The notes: a model not told the origin generated them from the letters alone. 64,000 nt of DNA from Dyella sp. C9 (GCF_003332825.1 NZ_QIRF01000004.1:193241-257240), one strand, 5' to 3'; positions 45,164 to 53,813 are shown, numbered from the stretch's first letter. Numbers and translations are program-made.

Positions 45164-46345
45164 TTACTGGTGGCCGCCGACGCGTTCGATGGCGGTGTCG
45201 TAGACCGGGTTAGCTTTCTCCCGCTTGGCTGCCTGGTAGCTCTCCAGGGCATTGGCGGACTGGCCCGCGTCCTCGTACATCCTGCCGATGTTGTAGTAGG
45301 AGCTGGCGCGAACAGTGGCTGCCGTGGCTCCGCTGGCGAGCGCGATGGCCTTGCGGTTGGCCCAGATGGCTTCCGCGCTACGGCCGGCCTTCTGATAGGC
45401 CAGGCCCAGGTTGCTGTAGGCCTGTCCATAGTTCGGGTCCTGCTCGATCGCCTGTCCGTACAGGGTGATCGCCTGGTCCAGTTGGCCGGCGTGATAGGCC
45501 TTTTCGCCCGACTGGTTGAGCGCCCGCGCATGCGTCACGTCGACGGGGGCCTGGTTGGCGGCGACCACATGGGTCTGATCGTTGCCGAAGCCAGTCAAGG
45601 AGTCGAGCACATGTTCCGGATCGACTTGCACGCCACTCAGCGTGTTGATGTCCTGGAACTCGCCATCGCCGGTGATGCGGAACACCGTCCACAGGTTGCC
45701 GGGCTGGTTCTGCGGCACGTAGTAGGTCCGCACCAGTGACTCGCCTATATAGACGAACACCTTCGCCTGGCTGGTCGACAGTGCATGCGTCGCCGGCTGG
45801 TTCTGGTCGGTGTAGTCGTGCACGGCATATACGTAGGTCTCACCCTGGTACTTGAACTGGAGTGTGACGGTCTCGGGGCCGAAGCCATTCGTATCGTCGA
45901 CATCCAGGTTGGCGTCCTGTCCACGCCTGTTGCGCCAGTAGATATGGTTGCCTGGATAGGCGATATGCGAGTCCAGGTCCTTCGGTGTGTCGCCCCAGGT
46001 CAGGACCACGCGAAGGCCATCGAGATTCTGCATCACGGGACTGAGCGCATACGTAAGGCCAGTGCAGGGACATTTGGCGACCAGGTTGGAATAGCCGTCC
46101 TTCTTGATGATGATCAGCGAGTTGCTGTCACCCAGCAGGCCCGCATCGAAACTGGCCGTGCCTTGGGCGTCGGTCGTCGCGTTGACCGACTGTGTGCCGT
46201 TCTTCTGGAGGATGATTGATGCACCACCGATCTTCTGATCCTTGATCGTGGCGCTCAGCACCTGCACCTGGGAATTCCCGGCATGAGCGGCCGTGGCAGC
46301 GATGAACGCCAGGAAAAATGAAAATGCACGCTTTCCAACAACCAT
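45164..46345 (-). CDS. Secreted YfaP (DUF2135)-like protein with TPR repeats
   Basis: The 393-residue protein has a signal peptide (AFSFFLAFIAATAAHAG), a carboxypeptidase-regulatory-like beta sandwich (about 25-85; IKDQKIGGASIILQKNG), a YfaP/DUF2135 domain (LRVVLTWGDTPKDLDSHI..NLDVDDTNGFGPETVTL, about 105-220) and TPR repeats at the C-terminus (AYSNLGLAYQKAGRSAEAIW, SYYNIGRMYEDAGQSANAL). AGGGGG precedes the ATG at a good distance. It is probably an envelope protein; the deacetylase behind it suggests a cell-surface polysaccharide setting, but that link is only positional. Confidence 0.82.
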   Translation of the reverse strand: MVVGKRAFSFFLAFIAATAAHAGNSQVQVLSATIKDQKIGGASIILQKNGTQSVNATTDAQGTASFDAGLLGDSNSLIIIKKDGYSNLVAKCPCTGLTYALSPVMQNLDGLRVVLTWGDTPKDLDSHIAYPGNHIYWRNRRGQDANLDVDDTNGFGPETVTLQFKYQGETYVYAVHDYTDQNQPATHALSTSQAKVFVYIGESLVRTYYVPQNQPGNLWTVFRITGDGEFQDINTLSGVQVDPEHVLDSLTGFGNDQTHVVAANQAPVDVTHARALNQSGEKAYHAGQLDQAITLYGQAIEQDPNYGQAYSNLGLAYQKAGRSAEAIWANRKAIALASGATAATVRASSYYNIGRMYEDAGQSANALESYQAAKREKANPVYDTAIERVGGHQ

Positions 46346-46422
46346 ACAGCCCCCTGTCATATGGATGGATAAACCGCCGCGCATGTTAGGCGAGGTCGCC
46401 GTCCGCACAAAGGTCAAATTCG

Positions 46423-46461
46423 GCCAAATCGATGACAGTTGATTTGGCGTACTCAGCCAAA
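46423..46461. promoter_or_regulatory. Operator-like cluster of GCCAAA half-sites
   Basis: A perfect inverted repeat GCCAAATC (46423-46430) / GATTTGGC (46441-46448) with a 10-nt spacer is followed by a third half-site GCCAAA (46456-46461) that makes a second inverted repeat with TTTGGC (46443-46448). It lies in the 126-bp space upstream of the YfaP/TPR gene and behind srkA. It could be a regulator-binding site or a weak hairpin; there is no T-tract. Confidence 0.4.
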
Positions 46462-46471
46462 GGGCATTGGC

Positions 46472-47413
46472 CTACAGTTCGCTCGCAAGATCGTGCAGGT
46501 CGGCAAGATGTTGCTCCCACCAGCGCGGTTCCGCCGCGAACGGGAAGGCGGCGGGGAAGGCGGGGTCATGCCAGCGCGCGGCGATCCAGCCGGCGTAGTG
46601 CAACTGGCGCATGGCGCGCAGCGCGGGCACCAGGGCCAGTTCGGCGAAGTCGAACTCGCGCATCTGCTGGTAGCCCTCCAGCAGGTGCTGCATGGAGGCA
46701 TCGTCGTTGGCCAGCATCCACAGGTCCTGCACGGCCGGGCCCATGCGGGCATCGTCGAGGTCGACGAAGTGCGGGCCGCCGTCGGTCCACAGCACGTTGC
46801 CCGGGTGGCAGTCGCCATGCAGGCGCAGCTGGCGCACCGGGCCGACGGCCTCGAAGCGATCAGCCACGGCATGGTCCACGCGTTCGGCGGCCGCGCGGTA
46901 GGCGCCATGCAGCGAGGGTGGCAGCAGGGCGGAGTCGAGCACGGCGCGCATGGGTTGTTCGATCAGGGTGGCGCGGTCGATGCGGCCGCGATGCTCGAAC
47001 GGACGGCGCGCGCCGACGCTGTGGATGCGTGCGATCAGGCGACCCAGCCATTCCAGTTGTTCGGCCGACTCCAGCGAGGGCGCGCGTCCGCCACGGCGCG
47101 GCGTGAGTGCGTAGCGAAAGCCCTCGTAGTGCAGCAGCGTGCGTCCGCCGAACACCAGCGGCGCGACCACGGGAATCTCGTCGGCGGCCAGTTCAGCGGC
47201 AAACGCGTGCTCTTCGAGGATCGCCGCATCGCCCCAGCGATGCGGGCGATAGAACTTGGCGATCACCGGCGGGCCATCCTCGATACCCACCTGCCACACG
47301 CGGGTCTCGTAGCTGTTGAGGGCGAGCAGGCGCCCGTCCGGCCACAGGCCGCACGCCGTCACCGCGTTGAGCACGCGATCGGGATCGAGCGTGGCGTAGG
47401 GCTCGTGGTTCAA
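46472..47413 (-). CDS. srkA: SrkA/YihE-type serine/threonine protein kinase
   Basis: The 313-residue protein matches the stress-response kinase SrkA (RdoA/YihE): VIAKFYRPHRWGDAAILEEHAF near residue 45 with the ATP-binding lysine, catalytic loop LRLHGDCHPGNVLW and metal site HFVDLDDARMGPAVQDLW. SrkA counters Cpx- and MazF-linked cell death in E. coli. No ATG is available; the TTG that overlaps the thioesterase stop (TTGA) gives the usual length and a family-like start (NHEPYATLDPDRVLNAV). It is translationally coupled to the thioesterase gene. Confidence 0.87.
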   Translation of the reverse strand: MNHEPYATLDPDRVLNAVTACGLWPDGRLLALNSYETRVWQVGIEDGPPVIAKFYRPHRWGDAAILEEHAFAAELAADEIPVVAPLVFGGRTLLHYEGFRYALTPRRGGRAPSLESAEQLEWLGRLIARIHSVGARRPFEHRGRIDRATLIEQPMRAVLDSALLPPSLHGAYRAAAERVDHAVADRFEAVGPVRQLRLHGDCHPGNVLWTDGGPHFVDLDDARMGPAVQDLWMLANDDASMQHLLEGYQQMREFDFAELALVPALRAMRQLHYAGWIAARWHDPAFPAAFPFAAEPRWWEQHLADLHDLASEL

Positions 47414-47850
47414 CGCGGCGCGACCACGCGTGCGGGAATCACCGCCATGGTGATGCGCGAGATGCACACCAGTTCGCCGGCCTCGGTTTCGATGCGGATT
47501 TCCCACACCTGGGTGGTACGGCCGATGTGCACCATGCGCGCGGTGCCGGTGACGATGCCGCTGCGCACGCCGCGCACGTGGTTGGCATTGATGTCCAGGC
47601 CCACTGCCACTTCCTGCGTGGGATCGAGCGTGAGCATCGCCGCGGAGCTGCCCAGCGTCTCGGCCAGCACCACCGAGGCGCCGCCGTGCAGCAGGCCGTA
47701 GGGCTGGTGGGTGCGGTGATCCACCGGCATGGTGCCGCGCAGCCAGTCGTCGCCGACTTCGGTGATGCGGATGCCAAGCGTCTCCATCATGGTGTTGGCG
47801 CTCCAGCCGTTGAGCCGCTCGAGCGAGGTGTCCTGTTTCCAGATGGCCAT
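47410..47850 (-). CDS. Hotdog-fold thioesterase (YdiI/MenI-PaaI-like)
   Basis: The 146-residue protein shows the hotdog signature MPVDHRTHQPYGLLHGGASVVLAETLGS, with the catalytic Glu in AETLGS, and GLDINANHVRGV, as in YdiI-type acyl-CoA thioesterases (1,4-dihydroxy-2-naphthoyl-CoA or broad specificity). No menaquinone genes are visible, so the physiological substrate stays open. It overlaps srkA by the TTGA junction and is divergent from the ferredoxin reductase gene 56 bp away. Confidence 0.88.
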   Translation of the reverse strand: MAIWKQDTSLERLNGWSANTMMETLGIRITEVGDDWLRGTMPVDHRTHQPYGLLHGGASVVLAETLGSSAAMLTLDPTQEVAVGLDINANHVRGVRSGIVTGTARMVHIGRTTQVWEIRIETEAGELVCISRITMAVIPARVVAPR

Positions 47851-47906
47851 GGCTTGAATCTCCGGGGAGGGGCCCGCATTGTCGTTCGACTGCCGTCGCC
47901 GCGACA

Positions 47907-48977
47907 ATGCGCCCCGTGTACACCGTCACTCTCTCCTCCACCGGCCGCCAGTTCACCGCTGAGCCGGGCGAAACCGTGCTGGAAGCGGCCCAGCGCGCGG
48001 GTATCGCATTGCCGTACTCCTGCCGTTCGGGCGTGTGTGGCAGCTGCAAGGCCACCTTGCTGGAGGGGCGCTGCACCTATCCGCGCAACCCGCCGCTGGC
48101 GCTGAGCGGCACCTCGCCGGCGCAGCACGCGATCCTGCTGTGCCAGGCGGTGCCGGCCAGCGACCTGCGCATCGAGGCGCGCGAAATCGCCTCGGTGGAA
48201 GACATCGCCCGCCGCCAGCTCGACGTGGTGGTGGCGCGCAAGTGGAGGCTGGCACCCGACGTGATCGGCGTGCAGCTGCGTCCCGCCGATGGCCAGCCGC
48301 GCCTGCAATGGCTACCGGGCCAATACCTGGACGTGCTGCTGGATGGCGAGCGGCGCCGCCCGTTCTCCATCGCCAATCATCCGCAGGCCGACGGCGTCAT
48401 CGAGCTGCACGTGCGGCACGTGGCCGGTGGCGGCTTCACCTCGTGGGTGGCCGAGTCGCTGAAGGAAGGCGACACGCTGCGCATCGAGGGCCCGCTGGGC
48501 ACCTTCGTGCCGCGCGAGGACTCGGAGCGGCCGATGATCTTCATGGCCGGCGGCACCGGCTTTGCACCGGTGAAGGCCATCGTCGAGCACTTCATCGCGC
48601 TGGGCACGCGCCGGCCGATGCGGGTGTATTGGGGCGCGCGCAATGCGGGCGACCTGTATCTGCGCGAGCTGGCGCAAGGCTGGGTGCGCCAGGCGCACGA
48701 CCTGGTCTTCCATCCGGTGATTTCCGACCCCGAACAGGCGGCGGTCAGCGGCTTACGCATCGGCCTGGTGCACGAGGCCCTGCTGGAGGACCAGCCCGAC
48801 CTGTCCGGCTACGATGTCTACATGAGTGGCCCGCCGGCCATGATCGACGCGGGACGCAAGCTGTTCGTCGCGGCCAACCTGCCGGAAGAACGGCTCTACT
48901 ACGATTCGTTCGACTACGCGCCCGACGTGCTGGCAAAGATCCTCGGCAGTCGCGCCGGCATCGCCATCGAGACCTGA
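47907..48977 (+). CDS. Ferredoxin-NAD(P)H reductase-like protein (AscD/CDP-6-deoxy-delta-3,4-glucoseen reductase family)
   Basis: The 356-residue protein fuses an N-terminal plant-type 2Fe-2S domain (C39, C44, C47 and C79; YSCRSGVCGSCKA) to an FAD domain (RRPFSIAN) and an NAD-binding domain (MAGGTGFAPVKAIVEH, YMSGPPAMIDAG). This is the architecture of AscD/RfbI-type reductases and of oxygenase reductase components. No dideoxysugar or oxygenase genes lie nearby, so it may supply electrons to a distant partner such as UbiX/UbiD- or Coq-type hydroxylases; that is open. Confidence 0.85.
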   Translation: MRPVYTVTLSSTGRQFTAEPGETVLEAAQRAGIALPYSCRSGVCGSCKATLLEGRCTYPRNPPLALSGTSPAQHAILLCQAVPASDLRIEAREIASVEDIARRQLDVVVARKWRLAPDVIGVQLRPADGQPRLQWLPGQYLDVLLDGERRRPFSIANHPQADGVIELHVRHVAGGGFTSWVAESLKEGDTLRIEGPLGTFVPREDSERPMIFMAGGTGFAPVKAIVEHFIALGTRRPMRVYWGARNAGDLYLRELAQGWVRQAHDLVFHPVISDPEQAAVSGLRIGLVHEALLEDQPDLSGYDVYMSGPPAMIDAGRKLFVAANLPEERLYYDSFDYAPDVLAKILGSRAGIAIET

Positions 48978-49008
48978 GTGCCGCGCCTGCGTGGCGCAAG
49001 CGCGGCAC
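48978..49008. terminator. Likely bidirectional terminator between convergent genes
   Basis: Immediately after the reductase stop, GTGCCGCG pairs with CGCGGCAC, and the loop itself pairs TGCG/CGCA, giving a long interrupted hairpin. ACTTTTAG follows 14 bp later on the plus strand. The convergent rhodanese-like gene ends at 49026. Confidence 0.5.
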
Positions 49009-49025
49009 CGCGAAGCAGCGGACTT

Positions 49026-49469
49026 TTAGTTCTTGCCCTTGGCGATCGGCAGCTGGGCCTGCTGCCAGGCCAGCACGCCGCCGCCCAGCACGTAGACCTT
49101 GGCGAAGCCGGCGTTGATCAGGCGCTGCGCGGCCTTGCCGGTGGTGCGGCCATCCTTGTCGATCAGCACGACCGGCACGTCCTTGGCCTTGGCCAGGTCT
49201 TTCTGCTCGGGATCGAACTGGCTCATCGCCACATGGCGCGAGCCCGGCACATGGGCCTTCTCGAAATCGGCATAGGCGGAGAGGTCTACCAGCAGCGGAC
49301 CCTCGCGGTTGATCAGCAGGGTCAGGCCGGCCGGGGTCAGTTCCTTGTACTTGCGGAACAGGGTGAGGACCTGGGTCACGATGAGCGCGACCAGCAGGGC
49401 CAAAAACAGCGCCACCAGCGCCAGGTGATGGCCGATGAACTCGGGCAGCTTGTGCAGGACGTCGCTCAT
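49026..49469 (-). CDS. Membrane-anchored rhodanese-like protein lacking the catalytic Cys
   Basis: The 147-residue protein has an N-terminal membrane helix (HLALVALFLALLVALIVTQVL) and a rhodanese domain (LLVDLSAYADFEKAHVPGSRHV, GFAKVYVLGGGVLAWQQAQLP), the layout of YibN-type proteins. The active-site loop normally reads C-x-x-G-x-R/T-S-G; here it reads DKDGRTTG, so the sulfur-accepting cysteine is replaced by Asp. Sulfurtransferase activity is therefore unlikely; a binding or regulatory role is possible. The start MSDVLHKL is chosen over an upstream ATG because it matches the family. Confidence 0.82.
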   Translation of the reverse strand: MSDVLHKLPEFIGHHLALVALFLALLVALIVTQVLTLFRKYKELTPAGLTLLINREGPLLVDLSAYADFEKAHVPGSRHVAMSQFDPEQKDLAKAKDVPVVLIDKDGRTTGKAAQRLINAGFAKVYVLGGGVLAWQQAQLPIAKGKN

Positions 49470-49605
49470 TCGAAAGGCTTCCGCAGGCGCGGACAGGCCG
49501 CGCGGGGTCAATGGAACAGTCGATTATAGGGCAGGCGGGGTGGGCTTCGCCTCGAACGGCGGTTTGGGCGCCCTCGCTACCCGTCCCCCATCCCCGCGTC
49601 CAGCC

Positions 49606-50019
49606 TCACTGCCGGCTGATGTCCGGCAGGCCGCTGACCAGCCACCAGTGCTTGCTGTCGGCGTCGTAGTGCCAGGTCTGGTGGTCGGTGACGGTGCGTT
49701 CGGACTGGGTGTTCACGTTGACCAGGTTGATCTGCACCACCTGGGTCACTTCGAACTGGCCGTTCGGGATCGGGCCCTTGCCATCGTCGTAGCCGCTCAC
49801 CTTGTACTGCTGGTAGCGCGACATCTCCAGCGAGGAGATCGGATGCTCCTCGCGTACCTTCGGGTCGATGAACTGCGCCGCGCCATTGAAATCGCCCCAG
49901 CGCATGGTGCTTGCATAGGCGTTCAGCGTGGTGGTCAGCGCGTCCTGGCGCTGGTCGGTGGCACAGCCGCCGAGCAGCAGCATGGAGAGGGCGACGGGCA
50001 GGGCAAGGATGCGGCGCAT
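49606..50019 (-). CDS. Small lipoprotein (137 aa)
   Basis: The signal peptide ends with a textbook lipobox (MLLLGGC, Cys19). The mature part resembles a small NTF2-like/SnoaL-type fold: TTTLNAYASTMRWGDFNGAAQFIDP at the start and TVTDHQTWHYDADSKHWWLVSGLP at the end. Function is unknown. Related lipoproteins occur widely in xanthomonads. It ends with little space before a 130-bp gap to the rhodanese-like gene, and lies 52 bp downstream of the YiiD-like gene, probably in one unit with it. Confidence 0.78.
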   Translation of the reverse strand: MRRILALPVALSMLLLGGCATDQRQDALTTTLNAYASTMRWGDFNGAAQFIDPKVREEHPISSLEMSRYQQYKVSGYDDGKGPIPNGQFEVTQVVQINLVNVNTQSERTVTDHQTWHYDADSKHWWLVSGLPDISRQ

Positions 50020-50071
50020 GGTGGTTCCCCCAGGGACAGGCCAGCCATTCTGCCGCAATCCTGGTTGCGTA

Positions 50072-50554
50072 TCACACCGCGTCGGGCGAGCGCCGCTTGG
50101 CCACGAAACGCGCCTGCAGCGTGGCCGCGGGCTTGTCGCCCACGCCCGGAACGCGGCAGGTGACCTCGATGCGGGCGCGGCCGCGTGCGGCCAGCGTATC
50201 GAAGAATGTGACCCAGTCCGCACCCTCGGCCAGGCGGGCCTCGCTGTGGAAGTCGCCCCACACCGGCTCCAGGTAGCGCACGGTCGATTCGCCCACGAAC
50301 ACATCGCACTCCAGCTCGCGCAGGCGCAGTTCCAGTTCGACCAGGCCCCAGCCGGTCAGCGTCATCACGCTCACCAAGCTGCCGCCGAAGGCACAGCCCT
50401 TGTCGTTGATGTTGGGACCCAGCGGCGCGGCGATCGAAAGATGCTGCTCGTCGGTGTCAAGCAGGCTCAGATCCATGTTCTGCGCCAGAGGAATCTCCTC
50501 GCGCATGAAGGTGACCAGCTTGCGCGCCAGGGTCGAACGTTCGGTCGTGCTCAT
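50072..50554 (-). CDS. YiiD C-terminal-domain (thioesterase-like) protein
   Basis: The 160-residue protein has the hotdog-fold features of the YiiD_C/putative thioesterase family: PLGPNINDKGCAFGGSLVSVMTLTGWGLVELELR and VGESTVRYLEPV. In E. coli YiiD the domain is fused to an acetyltransferase; here it is stand-alone, as in many gammaproteobacteria. The substrate is unknown. It is divergent from hemD with about 80 bp between them. Confidence 0.85.
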   Translation of the reverse strand: MSTTERSTLARKLVTFMREEIPLAQNMDLSLLDTDEQHLSIAAPLGPNINDKGCAFGGSLVSVMTLTGWGLVELELRLRELECDVFVGESTVRYLEPVWGDFHSEARLAEGADWVTFFDTLAARGRARIEVTCRVPGVGDKPAATLQARFVAKRRSPDAV

Positions 50555-50636
50555 CGTTGCCAGGTGGGGAAAGGGGAACGCGTAGTGTACGCGCGCCAGC
50601 TACACTCGGCCGGTGTTTCTCCCAGGGCGGCCCCGC

Positions 50637-51404
50637 GTGCGCGAACCCCAGACAACCGCCGGAACGCCGCTGCACGGACGCACGGTGGTGATCACCCGCC
50701 CGGCCGGCACCGGTTCATCCCTGGCGCGGCAGGTACGTCGCCGCGGTGGCATGCCGTTGCTGTTGCCTGGGCTGTCCCTGCGTGCTGCCGATGACGCGTC
50801 GCGTACCGCCGAGTTGCTCGACGAGGCGCTGGGCGACGATGTGCTGGTGTTCACCAGCCCCGCAGCCGTGCGTTTTGCGGCGCGCCTGAGGCCGCTGCGC
50901 ACGCAGGCCACGGTGCTGGCGGTAGGGCAGGGTACGGCCAGGGCGCTGCGTCGCCGTGGCGTGGCCGAACCACTGGCGCCGTCCATGCGGCAGGACAGCG
51001 AAGGCTTGCTGGAACATCCCGCATTGGACTCCCTGCAGGGCCGACGCGTCGCCTTGATCGGTGCGCCGGGTGGACGCGGCCTGCTGCGCGCCGAACTGGT
51101 TGCGCGGGGCGCGCAATTGCGTGAACTGCATGTCTATCGGCGCGCCGTGCCGCGCTGGCAGCGGCGTCAGCTGGAACAGCTACAGGCGTTGCCGCCGGAT
51201 GCCCGCGTGTTGCTGTCCAGTGCCGAGGCCTTGGCCCATCTGTGCGGCGGCTTGCCGCCGCTGGCGCTCGCAGCGCTGCGTCGCTGCACGGCGGTGGTCA
51301 GCAGCGAGCGGCTCGCACAGGCTGCCCGCCAAGCCGGCTTTGCCGGCGTGGAACTGGCGGCATCGGCACTGGCGGCAGACCTGCTCGCCGCTGCGGCCCG
51401 CTGA
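50637..51404 (+). CDS. hemD: Uroporphyrinogen-III synthase
   Basis: The 255-residue protein shows the weakly conserved HemD pattern: GRTVVITRPAGTGSSLARQ at the start, DDVLVFTSPAAVRFA, VLAVGQGTARAL, the linker QDSEGLLEHPALDSLQGRRVALIGAPGGRGLL, LHVYRRAVP and VLLSSAEALAHL. It closes hydroxymethylbilane to uroporphyrinogen III. I place the start at GTG 50637 with AGGG in front; GTG 50613 is an alternative. It leads a hemD-hemX-hemY unit; hemC is not adjacent. Confidence 0.87.
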   Translation: MREPQTTAGTPLHGRTVVITRPAGTGSSLARQVRRRGGMPLLLPGLSLRAADDASRTAELLDEALGDDVLVFTSPAAVRFAARLRPLRTQATVLAVGQGTARALRRRGVAEPLAPSMRQDSEGLLEHPALDSLQGRRVALIGAPGGRGLLRAELVARGAQLRELHVYRRAVPRWQRRQLEQLQALPPDARVLLSSAEALAHLCGGLPPLALAALRRCTAVVSSERLAQAARQAGFAGVELAASALAADLLAAAAR

Positions 51405-51456
51405 GGGCGGACCTTCACGCGGGTTTGATGCGGGTGGGCGGCCAGGGGCTGCTAGC

Positions 51457-52560
51457 ATGGCGGGCATGAGCCAAGACGACTCCTTCTCCTCCCCGGGCGC
51501 GGCCGAAACCCGCGCGGATTCCCCTTCACGCAAGCCTGCGCCCGCGCGTCGCGGCAGTGGCACGCTCGCCGTTGCGCTATTGCTGGCGCTGGTGGCACTC
51601 GGCGGTGCCGGCTATGTCGGCTGGCGCCAGTGGCAGCAGGAACAAGGCCGCGTGGCCGGCTCGGTGGCGCTCGATGCGCTGAGGCTCAGGGTGGAAACGC
51701 TCGAGCATGGCGCCAATGCCAGCGACAACGAGCGCAATCTGCTGCGCCAGCGCCTGGGCGATGCCGACCAGGTGAACCGCTCGTTGCGCGAGGAGCTGCT
51801 GAGCCAGGCTGAGCGCACGCGCAATCTCGAAGACGCGGTGGCCAAGCTGTCGGAGAAGACCTTGTCCGCGCATGACGCGATGCTGCTGGACGAAACCGAA
51901 TCGCTGTTGCGCATGGGCAAGGAGCGCTACGAACTGTTCCATGACGCGCAGGGCGCGGCGGCTGCGTACGCGCTGGCCGACCAGACGCTGGCCGCGGTGG
52001 ACGATGGCGCCTTCTCCGGGCTGCGCCAGAGCATCGGCGCCGAACGCGAGGCGCTGGCCAAGAGCCAGCCGGCGAGCCTCGATGCATCGCTGGCCACGCT
52101 CACCAGCTTGCGCGCAGGCATGGCCACGTTGCCGCTGAAATCCCTGGATTCCACGGGCTCCAGCAGTTCCGCGGGCGGCTGGTCGCGCATCGTCGCGGCG
52201 CTGGACAGCGTGGTGAAGGTGCAGCGGACCAATGGCGCGCCGCTGTCGGTGGCCGATGCGCGGTTTGCCCGCGAGCTGACCGCGATCGACCTGGCGCAAG
52301 CGCAGGCTGCATTGCTGGCCGCCGACCATGATGGTTACGTCGCGGCGCTCAAGCGCGCCGACGCTGGCCTGGCCGAACAGTTCGACAGTTCGACGCCCGC
52401 CGTGCAGCAGGCCCGTGCCCAACTGGCCGCGCTGCTCGCACAGCCGTCCTCTGCGCCCGTGCAGCTGGGTGCGGCCTGGACCGAGTTGCGCAACCTGCGC
52501 GCGGTGCATGCGCTCAAGCCTGCTGCCAGCAGCAGCGCGCCGGCCGGGGCCAAGCCATGA
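51457..52560 (+). CDS. hemX: HemX-like protein (uroporphyrinogen-III C-methyltransferase-annotated)
   Basis: The 367-residue protein has a Ser/Pro/Ala-rich cytosolic start, one membrane helix (LAVALLLALVALGGAGYVGW, about residue 37-56) and a periplasmic coiled-coil and helical domain (LDALRLRVETLEHGANASDNE, SAHDAMLLDETESLLRMGKERYELF). This is the HemX architecture found between hemD and hemY; despite common naming it lacks a methyltransferase domain. The start at MAGMSQDD follows AGGGG; a second ATG three codons later is possible. The stop overlaps hemY (ATGA). Confidence 0.88.
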   Translation: MAGMSQDDSFSSPGAAETRADSPSRKPAPARRGSGTLAVALLLALVALGGAGYVGWRQWQQEQGRVAGSVALDALRLRVETLEHGANASDNERNLLRQRLGDADQVNRSLREELLSQAERTRNLEDAVAKLSEKTLSAHDAMLLDETESLLRMGKERYELFHDAQGAAAAYALADQTLAAVDDGAFSGLRQSIGAEREALAKSQPASLDASLATLTSLRAGMATLPLKSLDSTGSSSSAGGWSRIVAALDSVVKVQRTNGAPLSVADARFARELTAIDLAQAQAALLAADHDGYVAALKRADAGLAEQFDSSTPAVQQARAQLAALLAQPSSAPVQLGAAWTELRNLRAVHALKPAASSSAPAGAKP

Positions 52561-53813
52561 AGTTGTGGCGCTGGATTCTGTTCCTGGTGATCGTGGCCGC
52601 GCTGGCGGCGTTCGGCTGGCACTGGATTGCCCAGGACCCGGGCTACCTGCTGGTGCGCCTGCGCGGATGGCAGGCCGAGACCACGGTGGTGGCCGCGGTG
52701 GTGATGCTGCTGCTGGCCTGGGCGGTGCTCAGCGCGGTGTGGTTCGCGGTGCGCTGGCCGTTTGGCGCGCTCACGCGCCGTCATCGCCGGTTGAGCCGCC
52801 AGAAGATGGGCGAGGGCCTCATTGCGCTGATGGAAGGTCGCCATGGTGACGCCGAGCGCGACCTGCATCGTGCTTCGCGACTCGACCTGCTGCGCGGCCC
52901 GGCCTTGCTGGCCGCTGCCGAGGCCGCCTCGCGCCGCGGCGAGAACACGCGTGCGCTGACCACCCTGGACGAAGCGGGACAAGTCGCGCCGCGCGCCGCC
53001 CGCGTGCTGCGCGCCCGCGTCTTGCGTCGCGAGGGCAAGCCTGCCGATGCCGTGAACCTGCTGGCCACCGATGCCGACAGTGGCAACCTCACGCCAGGTG
53101 GCTGGCGCGAGCTGGCACTGGCCGCGCTGGCCAGCGGCGATACCCGCCGCGCTCGCCTGGCGCTGGAACCGCTGCAGAAGAGCGGCGCCCTGGGGCCGCG
53201 CGGTTACGCCGCGCTGGAGTCGCAGGTGCTGGCCGCTTCGCTGCGAGCCCAGCCCGATCCGGCCGCGCTCAACACGTTGTGGTCGCAGTTGCCCAAGGCA
53301 CAGCGCCGCGTGCCCGCCGCGGTCGATGCCTATGCGCGCCAGGCCGCGTCGTTCGGCATGGTGCTGCCGGCGATGGACGAAGTGGAATCAGCGCTGCGTC
53401 GCGAATGGTCGCCGCTGCTGATCGAAACCTATGGTGCGCTGGGCGGCGACGACATCGAGGCGCGCCTGCGCCGCGCCGAGTCATGGCTGGACGGCCACCC
53501 CAACGATGCCGCGCTGCTGCTCACGCTGGGCCGCATGTGCGTGCGCCAGCAGCTGTGGGGCAAGGCCACCCAGTATCTGGAGCGCTCGCTGGCGCTGGAG
53601 CCCAGCAGCGCTGCCTGGGAAGCCCTCGGCGACGTGCATGCGGGACAGGACGAGGCGCTGCTGGCGCAGCGCTGTTACCGCAACGCACTGGCCCTGGCCC
53701 GCGGCGAGACGGTGCAGCCGCTGCCGCAGGGCGCACGTGCCGCGCGCCTGGATACGCGCCCCATCGCCATGGAAGAACGCAGCGAGCACGGTGTGCCGCG
53801 ACTGCCGGAATAA
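52557..53813 (+). CDS. hemY: HemY protein with TPR repeats
   Basis: The 418-residue protein has two N-terminal membrane helices (LWRWILFLVIVAALAAFGWHW and VAAVVMLLLAWAVLSAVWFAV) flanking the HemY motif DPGYLLVRLRGWQAETT, then a TPR array (MEGRHGDAERDLHRASRLD, LLLTLGRMCVRQQLWGKATQYLERSL). It is the gammaproteobacterial HemY linked to protohaem synthesis as a scaffold, not the B. subtilis protoporphyrinogen oxidase. It is coupled to hemX and ends six bases from the convergent membrane-protein gene. Confidence 0.92.
   Translation: MKLWRWILFLVIVAALAAFGWHWIAQDPGYLLVRLRGWQAETTVVAAVVMLLLAWAVLSAVWFAVRWPFGALTRRHRRLSRQKMGEGLIALMEGRHGDAERDLHRASRLDLLRGPALLAAAEAASRRGENTRALTTLDEAGQVAPRAARVLRARVLRREGKPADAVNLLATDADSGNLTPGGWRELALAALASGDTRRARLALEPLQKSGALGPRGYAALESQVLAASLRAQPDPAALNTLWSQLPKAQRRVPAAVDAYARQAASFGMVLPAMDEVESALRREWSPLLIETYGALGGDDIEARLRRAESWLDGHPNDAALLLTLGRMCVRQQLWGKATQYLERSLALEPSSAAWEALGDVHAGQDEALLAQRCYRNALALARGETVQPLPQGARAARLDTRPIAMEERSEHGVPRLPE

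Noticed and set aside
47913-49117. Long alternate plus-strand frames within the ferredoxin-reductase gene
   Set aside because: Out-of-frame shadows; only the frame starting at 47907 shows the 2Fe-2S, FAD and NAD motifs.
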